In this document: positions 36,180-45,404 of the stretch, in pieces
Layout: each line of letters opens with the position of its first letter
How positions within the stretch are numbered: the stretch's first letter is position 1
DNA from: Exiguobacterium sp. BMC-KP
Lineage (GTDB): Bacteria; Bacillota; Bacilli; Exiguobacteriales; Exiguobacteriaceae
Length of the DNA: 64,000 bases
NCBI RefSeq assembly: GCF_001275385.1
Contig: NZ_LGIW01000015.1
Location: 1,984,001 to 2,048,000, forward strand
Reading direction: 5' to 3'
Translations under genes and position numbers: made by a program
The notes under the pieces: generated by a model
Seen by the model: the letters and a program-made list of their open reading frames with translations, nothing else
The model's database searches: none
What the model was told of the DNA's origin: nothing

Positions 36180-36212
36180 TAAAGACCCATCAAAATTCGA
36201 TGGGTCTTTATT
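36180..36212. terminator. Terminator after the silent surface-protein half
   Basis: AAAGACCCATC pairs with GATGGGTCTTT; T-rich on both sides. A second hairpin at about 36100-36140 (AGAGCATTCACTCC against GGAATGAATGCCCT) corresponds to the one at 45233-45277. Confidence 0.75.
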
Positions 36213-36262
36213 ATCGAATAACAGAATCACAAGAAGTAGATTCTTATATTCGAGGAAAGGAA

Positions 36263-38160
36263 TTAGTTGTTAGAAATAACAACTTTATCGCCAACTGAAA
36301 GTTTGTTTCCAGCTGCATCAACGATGTCAATTGTTCCAAGAGCTTTTAATGCAAGACCTTTTGTTAATTGGTCTGCTGTTACTACAGCTCCTAATTCAAT
36401 TGTAGCTGTTTTTCCATCAACTGCTAAAGCAACATCTTCGTTAGATGCTAATGAAGTAGTCTCAGAATAAACATCAAAGTCAGCTGCTGTGCCTGTCTCA
36501 GATACAACTTCACTGAAAGTAAGTGTAATTGTTTTGAGATTTGCGCCTAATTTAGCAGTTACAGTAGGTGCAACGTTCTCTTTCAATGTGATTGGAAGAG
36601 TTGTAGTGTTCATAGCAACAGAAGATCCAGCCGCTTTTACGTTCTGAACAGTTACGTTACGTGCTCCAGTGAATGTGTTTGAATCTGCTTTCAATTTCAG
36701 CGTAACAACTTTAGTGTTAGCAGAGTTTACTGTAGCCGATTCAACGATTGCGCCACCTACGATGTAGTTCGCTGCGTTTGTTGCAGTAGCTGCATCAACG
36801 TTTTCAGCAAATGCTACAGTGATTTCATTGTTGTTTGTAAGTGATTGAGCAATTGGAGTGTATCCAGGTACACCTGTATCATTAAGTGCTTGAACTGTCG
36901 TGTTAGCTGCAACACCGTCTTTTCCGCGTGTGAACGAAGAAGTTCCAGAAGTGACAGCTACGCCGAACTCACTTGTTACTCCAGTAAGTGCGAAGTTCAA
37001 TGCATATTTTGCACCTTCTACATCACTCGTTGCAAGTAATGTATCTAATTTAACACGAAGGACTTTTTTGTTGTCTGCGTTTTTATAAGCAATAGCAGTT
37101 GGGTCAAACGCAGCTACATCTCCGTCAATTGAAGTTGTTACGAAATCTTTTACATAAGAACTATCTTGAACATCGATAAGTGGAGTTACAAGATCAACAT
37201 TTTTATCGAATGTTAATTCGAGATATTCTGCTTTATCAGTTGCATCAACAACTACAGCAGAAGAAACGATTTTAGGTGCAACAGTATCGCTGACAAACTT
37301 GACAACACGGTTAGTCGCAGCTTGTACTTCGCCACTTCCATCGACAGCACCAGAGATTGTGACAACTTTATCTCCAGATAATACTGCGCTAGCTTCTACA
37401 ACAACTTTCTTAGCATCTTTAGAATCGATTGAAATTTTACCAGCAGCTACAGGAGCGCCATCGATTGATACAGAAGGTTTAGTTGAAAGTGCTTCAGAGA
37501 AAGTGATTTCGAACGTTTTAGCGCCAGACTGAACTACAGAAGAAACAGTTGGAGCGACGCCATCTTTATCACCTTTTTGGATTGATACTGTAGCTGGGTT
37601 TGGAGTCAACAAGTTACCCGCTTTATCAGCTGCACCGATGATTGTAGCGATGATCTCTTTACCAACTGGAACAGATACGTTCGAGAGGTCGAGCTCAACA
37701 GCCATACCGCCATCAACTAGTACACCTTCGCCAGTGATACCAGAAACAACAGTACCGTCAGCAAGTTTGAATGTAGTTGAACCAGCACTTGTCATAGGCT
37801 CAGAGAATTTTAATTTTACTTTTGTAGCAGTAATACGTTCAGTGCCAACGATTGAAGGTGCGACAGCATCTTTTTCAATTGTTAAGATTTTACCGAACTT
37901 CTCTACAGATGCGCCAGTAACAGTTTTTACTTTATCAACTTCTACATCGTAGCGTTTTTCAAGCAACTGAGTTGAAGTAACAACCAATGTCTTACCATCT
38001 TCACTCAACTTACCAGTTAATGTACCGTCTGTAACAGAGTCGATCGAACGGAATTTAAGAACTCCAGTTGCTAATGTACCTGATACGCCATCAGCGAATA
38101 CTGATTTAGCATCTACAGCTTTATTGAATGCAACTTCAAGTTGAGTAGCGTTAATCGCCT
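36263..38160 (-). pseudogene. Silent, promoterless C-terminal half of a surface protein
   Basis: An open frame of 631 codons with no start, signal peptide or ribosome site. It begins at codon AIN of AINATQLEVAFNKAVDAKS directly after an in-frame TAG. The same motif lies at residues 290-306 of the active 926-residue protein (AINAQTVEVHFNKAIDAKT). It contains several Big_5/SLP-type Ig domains (DAVAPSIVGTERITATKVKL, then DGVAPTVSSVVQSGAKTFEI, DTVAPKIVSSAVVV). These are diverged from the active gene, yet total length is nearly equal (631 against 637 residues). No frameshift or internal stop is present, so it is kept intact although it cannot be expressed as it stands. Joined at the shared 14-base site it would give a 920-residue protein. 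Confidence 0.75.
38147..38160 (-). other. Candidate attachment site (downstream copy)
   Basis: AGGCGATTAACGCT on the minus strand, at the exact point where homology to surface-protein coding begins. Upstream of it an inverted repeat AATCT-N5-AGATT (38161-38175) abuts the site. Confidence 0.55.
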
Positions 38161-38568
38161 AATCTCCAGAAGATTACCCCAACTCGTGTGATACTACGAT
38201 TTCTGAACACCCCCAACGAAACCCGTCCCCTATACGCTTTCCACTCGTACGATTCCTGAACGAATCCTCTAAGAATCGATCTCCTCTCTGACAGATTCCC
38301 ATATGAAATACTTACGAGTCGCGTCATCTTTTATCAGGGTAATACACTATCTCTGAAGATTACTTACAAGTAACGAGTTTCTTCTATAGTAATAGTTTTT
38401 CGTACCATGCCTCTATTCGGGTCAAATCACCGGCTTATCCGCGTTTGATGCATTCGTCCTCCCATTTATACCTTTCTGACTTATCTCCGGCTTTCCGCGC
38501 CTATTTGATACCAAATTGACGGTGTTCTCTGTCTCTCGACAAAAAAAAGGAGCGACTCTCCGCTCCTC
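38161..38568. other. Non-coding end region of the element with repeated motif
   Basis: No gene. ATCTCCAGAAGATTAC at 38162-38177 recurs as ATCTCTGAAGATTAC at 38349-38363, and short inverted repeats (CGATTC/GAATCG near 38248-38282) occur between them. This looks like the arm-site arrangement at the end of an integrating element; binding is inferred. Confidence 0.45.
38541..38566 (-). terminator. Terminator of the recombinase/HTH operon
   Basis: On the minus strand GGAGCG pairs with CGCTCC, followed by eight T. Confidence 0.8.
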
Positions 38569-39348
38569 CTAATCTTGTCTTCTATTTTTCTCTGGGAGTG
38601 ATGTTCGATAGGTCGGCGCATAACGCGTGATGAACTCGATCAATCCGATCGTTACGATCTCTCCTTGGGTCATGTTCATGTCTTTTGCCAAGAGCGGAAT
38701 CAGTTCCGACATGGACTGGGGCAACGTGACCGTCTTATTTTGCCGAAGAGGTCCGAAGCTATACCGAGGGACTGGCTGTCCTATCTCTTCCTCTTGCATT
38801 TTTTCTTCGAGCAATCGGCGTAAAGGACCTACATGTTGGAGCAAGTACTGGATGAGGTCACGTCCTGCCTCGCTCGTAACGAGCGCATCAGGTGTCGGTA
38901 TTCCCTCTTCTTTTGCCTTAAACAGGACGGAAGAATCTGCTTCTTCTACAACGGGGTTCGTATGTGTAACCGAAGGAAGGGCTACCGGACAATATGTCTG
39001 CTCCTTATCCGACCAGACATAGCCTGCTTGCCGCATCATTTTTCCGAGTGCTTCCATCGTCTCGAAACCATATTTCTTGGCTACTTGATCGACTCGAACG
39101 TTACTACTCCGAAGAGACTGGATAACTTGTTTGGGAAGATTCGTCTTTTCCCATGTCTTTAGTCGTTCTTCGGATTGTTCCTCTTCTTTGACGAATTGAT
39201 CGTTCTTCAGTCTATATCCTTCCCGACGCATGAACATGTCGATGCTGGAGAAGCTCTTATACCCATACCGTTCTGTGATCTCCGTCCGGGAGACACCCTC
39301 CTCCATCATCTGTACAATCATTGCTATCTTTTGTTCCTTTTCATTCAT
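38569..39348 (-). CDS. DNA-binding protein with two HTH-like segments and a ribbon-helix-like end
   Basis: A 259-residue protein. Two similar HTH-type segments occur at about residues 17-45 (GVSRTEITERYGYKSFSSID) and 83-112 (NVRVDQVAKKYGFETMEALG), joined by an acidic linker. The C-terminal part (TVTLPQSMSELIPLLAKDMNM) resembles a ribbon-helix-helix or oligomerisation segment. Its ATG overlaps the recombinase stop and has AAGGGAG eight bases upstream, so the two proteins are made together. A partner or accessory factor of the recombinase, like TnpC of Tn554-type elements, is an inference from position. Confidence 0.65.
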   Translation of the reverse strand: MNEKEQKIAMIVQMMEEGVSRTEITERYGYKSFSSIDMFMRREGYRLKNDQFVKEEEQSEERLKTWEKTNLPKQVIQSLRSSNVRVDQVAKKYGFETMEALGKMMRQAGYVWSDKEQTYCPVALPSVTHTNPVVEEADSSVLFKAKEEGIPTPDALVTSEAGRDLIQYLLQHVGPLRRLLEEKMQEEEIGQPVPRYSFGPLRQNKTVTLPQSMSELIPLLAKDMNMTQGEIVTIGLIEFITRYAPTYRTSLPEKNRRQD

Positions 39349-40285
39349 CAGATGCAACTCCCTTCTCAGGTAAGAATCGAACATTGGAAATCGCCTCTTG
39401 AAGGTCGTCTTGATAGACATGCATATACCCGGAAGTCGTTCGAACAGACTCATGACCAAGTACTTTCTGAATATGGACGATGTTGACGTTTTGTTTGACC
39501 AACCAGCTGGCATAGCTGTGTCGTAGAATATGCGACGTCACATGTTTGTCGATTCCTGCTTGTTTCGTCGCTCGTTCGAGGACCAAGTTGATGTAAGCAA
39601 TCGAGATCGTTCCGGTTCGTTTAGTAGCGAAGAACAACAAGGACTGTGTAGCAGGGCGATGATGCATCAGATAATCTTGCAACGCGCTCATCAGTTCCTC
39701 ATTGATCGGGACGGTTCGCGCTTTGTCCCCTTTTCCATGCCGGACCCGAATGCATTGACCATCGAAGTCCACATCGTCGAGTGTCAATTGGATCGCTTCG
39801 GATACACGTAATCCGGCAAGAGCTTGGACCAAGGCAATGTATCGGACGATGGGGATATCAATACACGACACGAACAAATAGAACTCATCTTGTGTCAGGT
39901 GCTCCCGTTCCGTTTTCCGGACACGCGGCAGTTGGAGGCGTGCCGTCGGGTCTTTTCCGACTACATCTTGAATCTCAAGGAAACGGAAGAAGCTACGCAT
40001 GGCAGAGACATATCGTTTTGCACTTGCAACTTGTAGCTTTCGTTCTTGGAACAAGTGGGTGAAGTAAGGCTGGATGTGTTGATGAAGCGTAATGTCTCGG
40101 CAACGAATCGGTCCATTCATCCGTTCTGAGAAGTAGCGGTTGGCATCGAGTAGTGATAAGCGATATCCCCGAATCGTCTCACGACTTTTCTTTTGGAAGG
40201 CAAGAGACTCGACGAACGCTTCGATGGCTTCTTTCATTGTGATATTTTGATCCAATCCGTACTGAGTAAGAATATGAGCATCCAT
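39341..40285 (-). CDS. Tyrosine recombinase/integrase of the element
   Basis: A 314-residue XerC/D-type recombinase. The core-binding domain covers about residues 15-120. The catalytic residues are complete: Arg in AGLRVSEA, Lys in HGKGDKAR, His-x-x-Arg in SHILRHSYASWL, His in VLGHESVRTTSGYMHV and its Tyr. It is more distant from the recombinase at 43373 than that one is from its truncated copy, so the element carries two different recombinases. The start is set by AAAGGA nine bases before ATG 40285. It is coupled to the HTH gene that follows. Confidence 0.88.
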   Translation of the reverse strand: MDAHILTQYGLDQNITMKEAIEAFVESLAFQKKSRETIRGYRLSLLDANRYFSERMNGPIRCRDITLHQHIQPYFTHLFQERKLQVASAKRYVSAMRSFFRFLEIQDVVGKDPTARLQLPRVRKTEREHLTQDEFYLFVSCIDIPIVRYIALVQALAGLRVSEAIQLTLDDVDFDGQCIRVRHGKGDKARTVPINEELMSALQDYLMHHRPATQSLLFFATKRTGTISIAYINLVLERATKQAGIDKHVTSHILRHSYASWLVKQNVNIVHIQKVLGHESVRTTSGYMHVYQDDLQEAISNVRFLPEKGVASDE

Positions 40286-40509
40286 TGGTCGAATTCCTTT
40301 CATGACGCGTACTTTACGCCATTTGTTTTGTATTTTGGACTAGAAGACCAGACCGATAATAAGGAGCGGACTCCTTCTCAATCATCGGAATGGGTACAGC
40401 TATAGCAACAAGCGATTGGGTCTCGTACACTGGATGGACTGCATCCATCTGATCCAGATGTGTTCGGGATGCGTGATGCCATGTAAGAAAAGGTGTATGA
40501 CTCTATCCA

Positions 40510-42792
40510 TCAGTTGTCGAACTCGAATTCATCTTCATCCGGTGGCGTTTCGAGTTTAGGCTTCTTCTTAACAGTGGAATGCACAACGTTACGCCGGATT
40601 TCAGGCTTTTTACGGATGACCGTATGGGTGACTCCTGGTGGATTCAGTTCACCTAACGTCATCTCGGAAATATATTCATCCAGAATGTCTTCTTCGATTT
40701 TAAATAAATAGCACGAATCTTCTGACTTTTTTACCTTCTTTTCTGTCATCTTCTCTCGTAACTCTTCTTCCATCTCATCAAAAATCCGAATACGACGTTC
40801 GTTACGATCACTCTCTCCGATGATCCACCCTCGTTCTCGCCATTCACGTCCTAGTACGGTTATACTTTGATACCCATCGGTTGTCATCCAGTTCTGGACA
40901 ATATTACGAAGAATCGCTACTTCATAATGCTTTCCTTTTTTGATGACTTTACCGTAGATGGCTGTCCGATCTGGCGTCTTTCCTTTGATTTTGAAGTGGT
41001 TCAAGTTCTTAATCACCAATTCCTGAATCGTATGATAAGCGTTCTGGGCAATATCGAGATCCTTTGTTTGTTCCAAGAAAGAATCAATCAACATCTCATC
41101 GATTCGTGTCATCCCTTCGTGCAAACTCTTACGCGCAACATCAAAGGTATCCGGCATCGCTTCTGCCAGGAGTTCAAGTGCGAGAGAGACGGCTGACAAC
41201 ATGTTCGTTGCTCGGTCCCGATAAGCGGAAGAAGGCAATTGGTTCCGGAACTGCTCCCGTCGTTTGTCAAAACGTTCGCTCACCTGAATCGGATTTTGAC
41301 GGAGAAGATAGACGGCAAGCGTCACACCGAGGTGTCCATGATAGGACTGAATCATCCGGGAGACCTGTTCGGCAATCGCGGCATTCGGCATGAAATCGAG
41401 ATTGATAAATTCGAGGTAACGGATACTAACACCAGCACTCTTGAGTTCGGTCTTCTGCGCTACATTTTGTCGGATACCTTGCTCACCTGTTGATAGGAAA
41501 ACGGTACTCCAATCTCCTCCTTGTCGGGTTTCCATGTCACCGTTCAGTCGAAGACGTTCCTCCCCTTGTGAAAACTCATAGATGATATTCGTCATGCTGC
41601 CTTGGAAGATACTTGCCTCATCCAGAACCATCGCTAGTCCATAGTTCCGGTTCGCAAGATTGATGATGGCATTCTTCGTCGAGACCCAAGAGACGGATAA
41701 CGGTTGCTGATACGGATTCCCATTCATGGAGACAGCGAACCGAGCGGCGGTCGTCTTCCCACGGGACGAGTTACTGTGCAAGTGAATCAGAAAAGGCATC
41801 AGGTCCGGTCGTGTCAGACGAAGGTAACCGAGTAAGATGCTTGATACACCAGCACCCATCATCAGACGGATCGTATCGTATTTCAGGAGTGGAGTCAGTT
41901 CTTCCATATACGCGGATAGATCCCCTTTGATGGCAATCGCCTTCTCATACTTCTTCGAGAGCATACTTGGCTTAAGAACGATTTCCGTTTTCTCCTCATC
42001 ATTTGTAAATCGACCAGGAGCATGACCAAATTCGTAGCGTGCGATGTTGTTCTCCTCTCGAATGAGCCAGCCAACAAAATCATGACGATACATGGGCTGG
42101 AAGCGAGTAGCTGATAGCATTAGATAAAAAGCAACAGCGCTGCGTGTATGTTGGTTCGGATACATCACGACTCCTTCAGAAATCAGCTTTTCTATTCCTT
42201 CCTCTACCAATTTACTATTCGAGATTCGTGTTTCTCGATATCCATGGTTCACTGCATAAATGATGGATAATTCTCGTGCGTTAGTACCTGCCATTTCCCG
42301 TACTTGACTGACGAAAAGGCAACTGCATAAAGAATTTTTCTCACGAACATATTCGCTAGCCTCTGTGTCCCAGCGTAAACTATACACGCCATCTTCTAGA
42401 ACGACATATAAAGGAGATCCATCAGCTTTTCGGATGAGATATTCTTTTTTCGCACGCAACCCCTCGATCGTGATAGAGTCACCTTTATTCTTCCGCTCTG
42501 TTTCGGAATCGATATCCTCCACTCGATCAATCAAAGAAAGGACAGTTGGATACCGTGATTCTAGTGTAGAAGACCAAGAAGATAGCTCATCATTCCGATC
42601 ATTGGCATCAACATCTCCTTCTGAAGAAAGATCATCTTCTTCCGAAAGCATATGCTCTTCACATTCATCATAAGAAGCATGCTCTGTTTCGTGTTCAGGT
42701 CCCGCTTCTTCATGATGTAAGTCATGATTTACGACTTGATTTGTTTCTTCTGAGGATTGTGATTCTTGCAACTCGTTGTAATTTTTATCCAT
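40510..42792 (-). CDS. DUF927 domain helicase-like ATPase
   Basis: A 760-residue protein. The first 100 residues are acidic and probably disordered. The DUF927 ATPase core lies at about residues 250-500 with a Walker A-like HSNSSRGKTTAARFAV, a Walker B-like LAMVLDEASIF and sensor-type LSTGEQGIR. The C-terminus looks like a winged-helix or regulatory extension with a Lys-rich tail. DUF927 proteins occur in mobile elements, and the Cch helicases of staphylococcal SCC elements carry a related MCM-like ATPase, so replication of an excised circle is a fair inference. CAAGGAG lies before ATG 42792. Confidence 0.75.
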   Translation of the reverse strand: MDKNYNELQESQSSEETNQVVNHDLHHEEAGPEHETEHASYDECEEHMLSEEDDLSSEGDVDANDRNDELSSWSSTLESRYPTVLSLIDRVEDIDSETERKNKGDSITIEGLRAKKEYLIRKADGSPLYVVLEDGVYSLRWDTEASEYVREKNSLCSCLFVSQVREMAGTNARELSIIYAVNHGYRETRISNSKLVEEGIEKLISEGVVMYPNQHTRSAVAFYLMLSATRFQPMYRHDFVGWLIREENNIARYEFGHAPGRFTNDEEKTEIVLKPSMLSKKYEKAIAIKGDLSAYMEELTPLLKYDTIRLMMGAGVSSILLGYLRLTRPDLMPFLIHLHSNSSRGKTTAARFAVSMNGNPYQQPLSVSWVSTKNAIINLANRNYGLAMVLDEASIFQGSMTNIIYEFSQGEERLRLNGDMETRQGGDWSTVFLSTGEQGIRQNVAQKTELKSAGVSIRYLEFINLDFMPNAAIAEQVSRMIQSYHGHLGVTLAVYLLRQNPIQVSERFDKRREQFRNQLPSSAYRDRATNMLSAVSLALELLAEAMPDTFDVARKSLHEGMTRIDEMLIDSFLEQTKDLDIAQNAYHTIQELVIKNLNHFKIKGKTPDRTAIYGKVIKKGKHYEVAILRNIVQNWMTTDGYQSITVLGREWRERGWIIGESDRNERRIRIFDEMEEELREKMTEKKVKKSEDSCYLFKIEEDILDEYISEMTLGELNPPGVTHTVIRKKPEIRRNVVHSTVKKKPKLETPPDEDEFEFDN

Positions 42793-42829
42793 ATCATTCT
42801 CTCCTTGATTCATCTACTCAAAGATGAAT

Positions 42830-43180
42830 TAGAGCTTTGAATTACTCATTCGCTTCCGATGAGTTGGCTCATGCTAAGGAATATACAGTAAAAATTCTTT
42901 ATTATGCAAGCCCCTAAATCCCATCGTAGAGGCATTTTATGAGTTATTGTAATTCCATTAAATATAAATTAATTGAATATATATCAATTTTAGAAGCGAA
43001 GGGTGCCCTTAGCTTAAAGCATCAAAAAATATTTTAAGGGAAGGTCTTCCTAGGGTAAAATTTTAGCTATTTGGACCCCTAAAAAGCGAAAAAAGGAATA
43101 AATTACTAGTAAATATGCTCGAAAAAAAAGTTAATCTTTTTTTGAAAATGCCTATTTTCATCTCGATTAGACCTAAAAAA
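42830..43180. other. AT-rich non-coding region upstream of the DUF927 gene
   Basis: About 350 bases with no credible gene, very AT-rich (runs such as TTAATTGAATATATATC at about 42967) and short palindromes (AAGGG-TG-CCCTT near 43004). Its position beside a helicase-like gene makes it a candidate replication origin, but I see no clear iterons. Confidence 0.3.
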
Positions 43181-43210
43181 GAGCGAATCATCCGTACATT
43201 CGCTCTTTTA
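43181..43210. terminator. Bidirectional terminator between recombinase and DUF927 gene
   Basis: GAGCGAAT pairs with ATTCGCTC around a nine-base loop, with T runs on both strands. On the minus strand it terminates the recombinase at 43373. The 43211-43372 stretch holds nothing else I can name. Confidence 0.8.
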
Positions 43211-43372
43211 TTTCTACTTATTTTTTTCATCCGTCATACTTTAGCGACGAATTTGTTTAATATTAACGACAATACGAATGACGACACGCACGATAGGATG
43301 CATCTTCTCACGTCCTTTCTCTTTAACAGACTTTGTATGTTGTAATACAAATACAGATACTTCTCTTACGAT

Positions 43373-44230
43373 TTACAATCGCTCTACTGCCTGTTGCTTC
43401 TCTTCTTTCGAGGTCTGAATGTAATAACGATTCGTTTGCTCGATCGAATGATGACCGAGTAGGCGACTAATAACGGTGATATCCACGTGCTTCTGTGTCA
43501 ATCGTGTCGCGAATGTATGACGAAAAAGATGCGGATAGAGATGACGACCAACAGTGTCATCAAGCGTCTTTAGAATGTCTAATAGACCACCTCGTGTTAA
43601 TCGCTCGCCTCGTTGACTCAGAAAGACATATGGACTCTCTAACGCATGACGATGTTTCGTTCTATCTTCCTCCACATACTGGCGTATACGACGCAACGTA
43701 TCTTCACGTAATGGCACTTCACGGACCTTATCACCCTTCCCATGGACCTCGATGCTTCTTCCAATCCAGTCAATCTGCCACAAGCGTAGCTCGACCAACT
43801 CACTGGCTCGCAGCCCGGCATACAACAAGAGATGAATCAGTGCTTGGTTCCGAAAAGACAAGGACGGTAGGACTTGTTGCAAACAGAGGACTTCCTTTTC
43901 CGTTAAGACATCGACCTGATGACTCCCTTGCGCTACCTTAATCCGATCACTCCAGTAAATCCATCGTCGATCCAGTTTACCCTTTGCCATCAGAAAGTCA
44001 TTGTAGGCAGTCATCGCATTGAGGAATTTATTAATGGTCGCTGCCTTTCTCCCCTGGTCGAGTAGATGTTGTTTATACGACAGGATGTCCTCACGTGAAG
44101 AAAACGTTCCTCTCCCACTGAACTTCTCGACTTCTGCGACATAGCTAGCAATCGTACTCGGTTGTCGTCCTTGTTCATAGAGGAATCGTCGGAAGGATTC
44201 GTTTTCCCCGTTTGCTATTCCCGATGTCAT
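43373..44230 (-). CDS. Tyrosine recombinase/integrase of the surface cassette
   Basis: A 285-residue XerC/D-type recombinase with a full active site: Arg in AGLRASEL, Lys in HGKGDKVR, His-x-x-Arg in PHLFRHTFATRL, His in LLGHHSIEQTNRYYI and its Tyr. The first 211 residues are almost the same as the truncated copy at 34420. It sits immediately after the cassette genes in both copies, which makes it the best candidate for the enzyme that moves the surface-protein halves. The start has AGGGGATGG upstream, and a long conserved hairpin lies just before it. Confidence 0.9.
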   Translation of the reverse strand: MTSGIANGENESFRRFLYEQGRQPSTIASYVAEVEKFSGRGTFSSREDILSYKQHLLDQGRKAATINKFLNAMTAYNDFLMAKGKLDRRWIYWSDRIKVAQGSHQVDVLTEKEVLCLQQVLPSLSFRNQALIHLLLYAGLRASELVELRLWQIDWIGRSIEVHGKGDKVREVPLREDTLRRIRQYVEEDRTKHRHALESPYVFLSQRGERLTRGGLLDILKTLDDTVGRHLYPHLFRHTFATRLTQKHVDITVISRLLGHHSIEQTNRYYIQTSKEEKQQAVERL

Positions 44231-44255
44231 GGGTCCATCCCCTCTCGATTATTTT

Positions 44256-44305
44256 CGGGGTTTCGGGGGTGTGAAGACAAAAAATCCCCGAAACCCCGTT
44301 TTTTT
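44256..44305. repeat. Conserved hairpin before the intact recombinase
   Basis: Same arms as at 35099-35147 (CGGGGTTTCGGGG and complement) with a different loop, followed by seven T on the plus strand. Stem conservation with loop change argues for selection on structure. The surrounding gap (44231-44577) is non-coding. Confidence 0.7.
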
Positions 44306-44577
44306 ACTCAGAGATACATCTCTATATCCAGCGAAAACAAAATCGGGGAGCGGGAAATCTCCCTACAGTTCTACTGGACGTCCCCCCGAAATTCCCGGCA
44401 GTTCTACTTTTGTCTTCTACTCCTTTGCTGAATAGCTACCGAAACCGTTGGTATACAATACTTCCTTTCCTTTCTTTACTCCCAGCAGTCTTAATGAACA
44501 GTCAGGAGTCACAGACAAGAATATTTCCACAACGTGCTACGTCGAGTCCCAAAACAGGACAAATAAAAAAGACCTTT

Positions 44578-44838
44578 TCACTCGAAAAGCTCTACGACAC
44601 GTTCTAGATATTCGACGTAGGATTGGATGACCAGCCGGTCATCTTCGTCCATGATGTTCTTGATACTTCGTTGGACACGTGACCGATCGACATGGATGAC
44701 GTCTTGTACGACATCCTCTAATACTTGCTCGATGACATCCTCTTCGGTCAATAATTCTCCCTCATAACAATCTAGCGTCTCATCATATTGACGATAATAG
44801 TCCTTTCCTCCAAGCACTACCCGATGATACTTCCGCAT
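44578..44838 (-). CDS. 86-residue cassette-associated protein (current copy)
   Basis: Differs by a single residue from the copy at 35420-35680. It is small, acidic and helical, with a basic aromatic N-terminus. AAAGGAGGAG precedes ATG 44838; the longer open frame is not needed. The gene lies between the 103-residue gene (65 bases upstream) and the recombinase leader. No family recognised. Confidence 0.7.
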   Translation of the reverse strand: MRKYHRVVLGGKDYYRQYDETLDCYEGELLTEEDVIEQVLEDVVQDVIHVDRSRVQRSIKNIMDEDDRLVIQSYVEYLERVVELFE

Positions 44839-44903
44839 TCTAATCTCCTCCTTTGACATTCTCCACGACATCACATATTTTACATACACTTAATCAATTC
44901 TCA

Positions 44904-45215
44904 TCACGGCTTCGTTTCGTCGTATAGTTCGTAAGCAATTGTTCTTCCATCACACAGCCATACCTCATAGACCAGCCGATAGGTGATCGGATCATAGCAC
45001 ATTCCAGTAATCCATTCCCTTCCGTCTTCCTCGACATAGACGAACGTATCGAACTGTACAGAATCAGGAAGCAAAGAAAGATGTTCCGACGGAACGATAG
45101 ACGGATCGATTTCTGAATGCTCGAACAAATAGGATTCCATCCCGACTTTATCGACGGCTACCACTTTACCAAACAGTTGCTTGATACGACTAACGAACCC
45201 GATTCTTCTATCCAT
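44904..45215 (-). CDS. 103-residue cassette-associated protein (current copy)
   Basis: Homologue of the protein at 35771-36073. It is beta-rich and soluble, with YLFEHSEIDPSIVPSEHLS and LVYEVWLCDGRTIAYELYDE conserved between copies. AAAGGAG eight bases before ATG 45215 fixes the start. Two terminators separate it from the surface-protein gene, so it has its own promoter or depends on read-through. Function unknown; its constant link to the surface gene suggests a role in its expression or in recombination. Confidence 0.65.
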   Translation of the reverse strand: MDRRIGFVSRIKQLFGKVVAVDKVGMESYLFEHSEIDPSIVPSEHLSLLPDSVQFDTFVYVEEDGREWITGMCYDPITYRLVYEVWLCDGRTIAYELYDETKP

Positions 45216-45232
45216 CACATTTTCTCCTTTCT

Positions 45233-45277
45233 CCAAATAAAAAAGAGCATTCACTCCGAAGTGGAATGAATGCTCTT
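45233..45277 (-). terminator. Second terminator after the surface-protein gene
   Basis: On the minus strand AAGAGCATTCATTCC pairs with GGAGTGAATGCTCTT, followed by a T run. Confidence 0.75.
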
Positions 45278-45320
45278 AGTAAAATCATACAAAATAATAA
45301 TATATATTTGAAACTAATTC

Positions 45321-45353
45321 AAAAACCCTCTCATGCATAAGCATAAGAGGGTT
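45321..45353 (-). terminator. First terminator after the surface-protein gene
   Basis: On the minus strand AACCCTCT pairs with AGAGGGTT, followed by a T run. Confidence 0.7.
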
Positions 45354-45404
45354 GAATGGAATAGGCAAATCCATTCTATATTAATCCTTTATAGGGAGGA
45401 TTAA

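Noticed and set aside
43115-43345. 76-codon plus-strand frame
   Set aside because: A bidirectional terminator hairpin lies inside it and it has no ribosome site.
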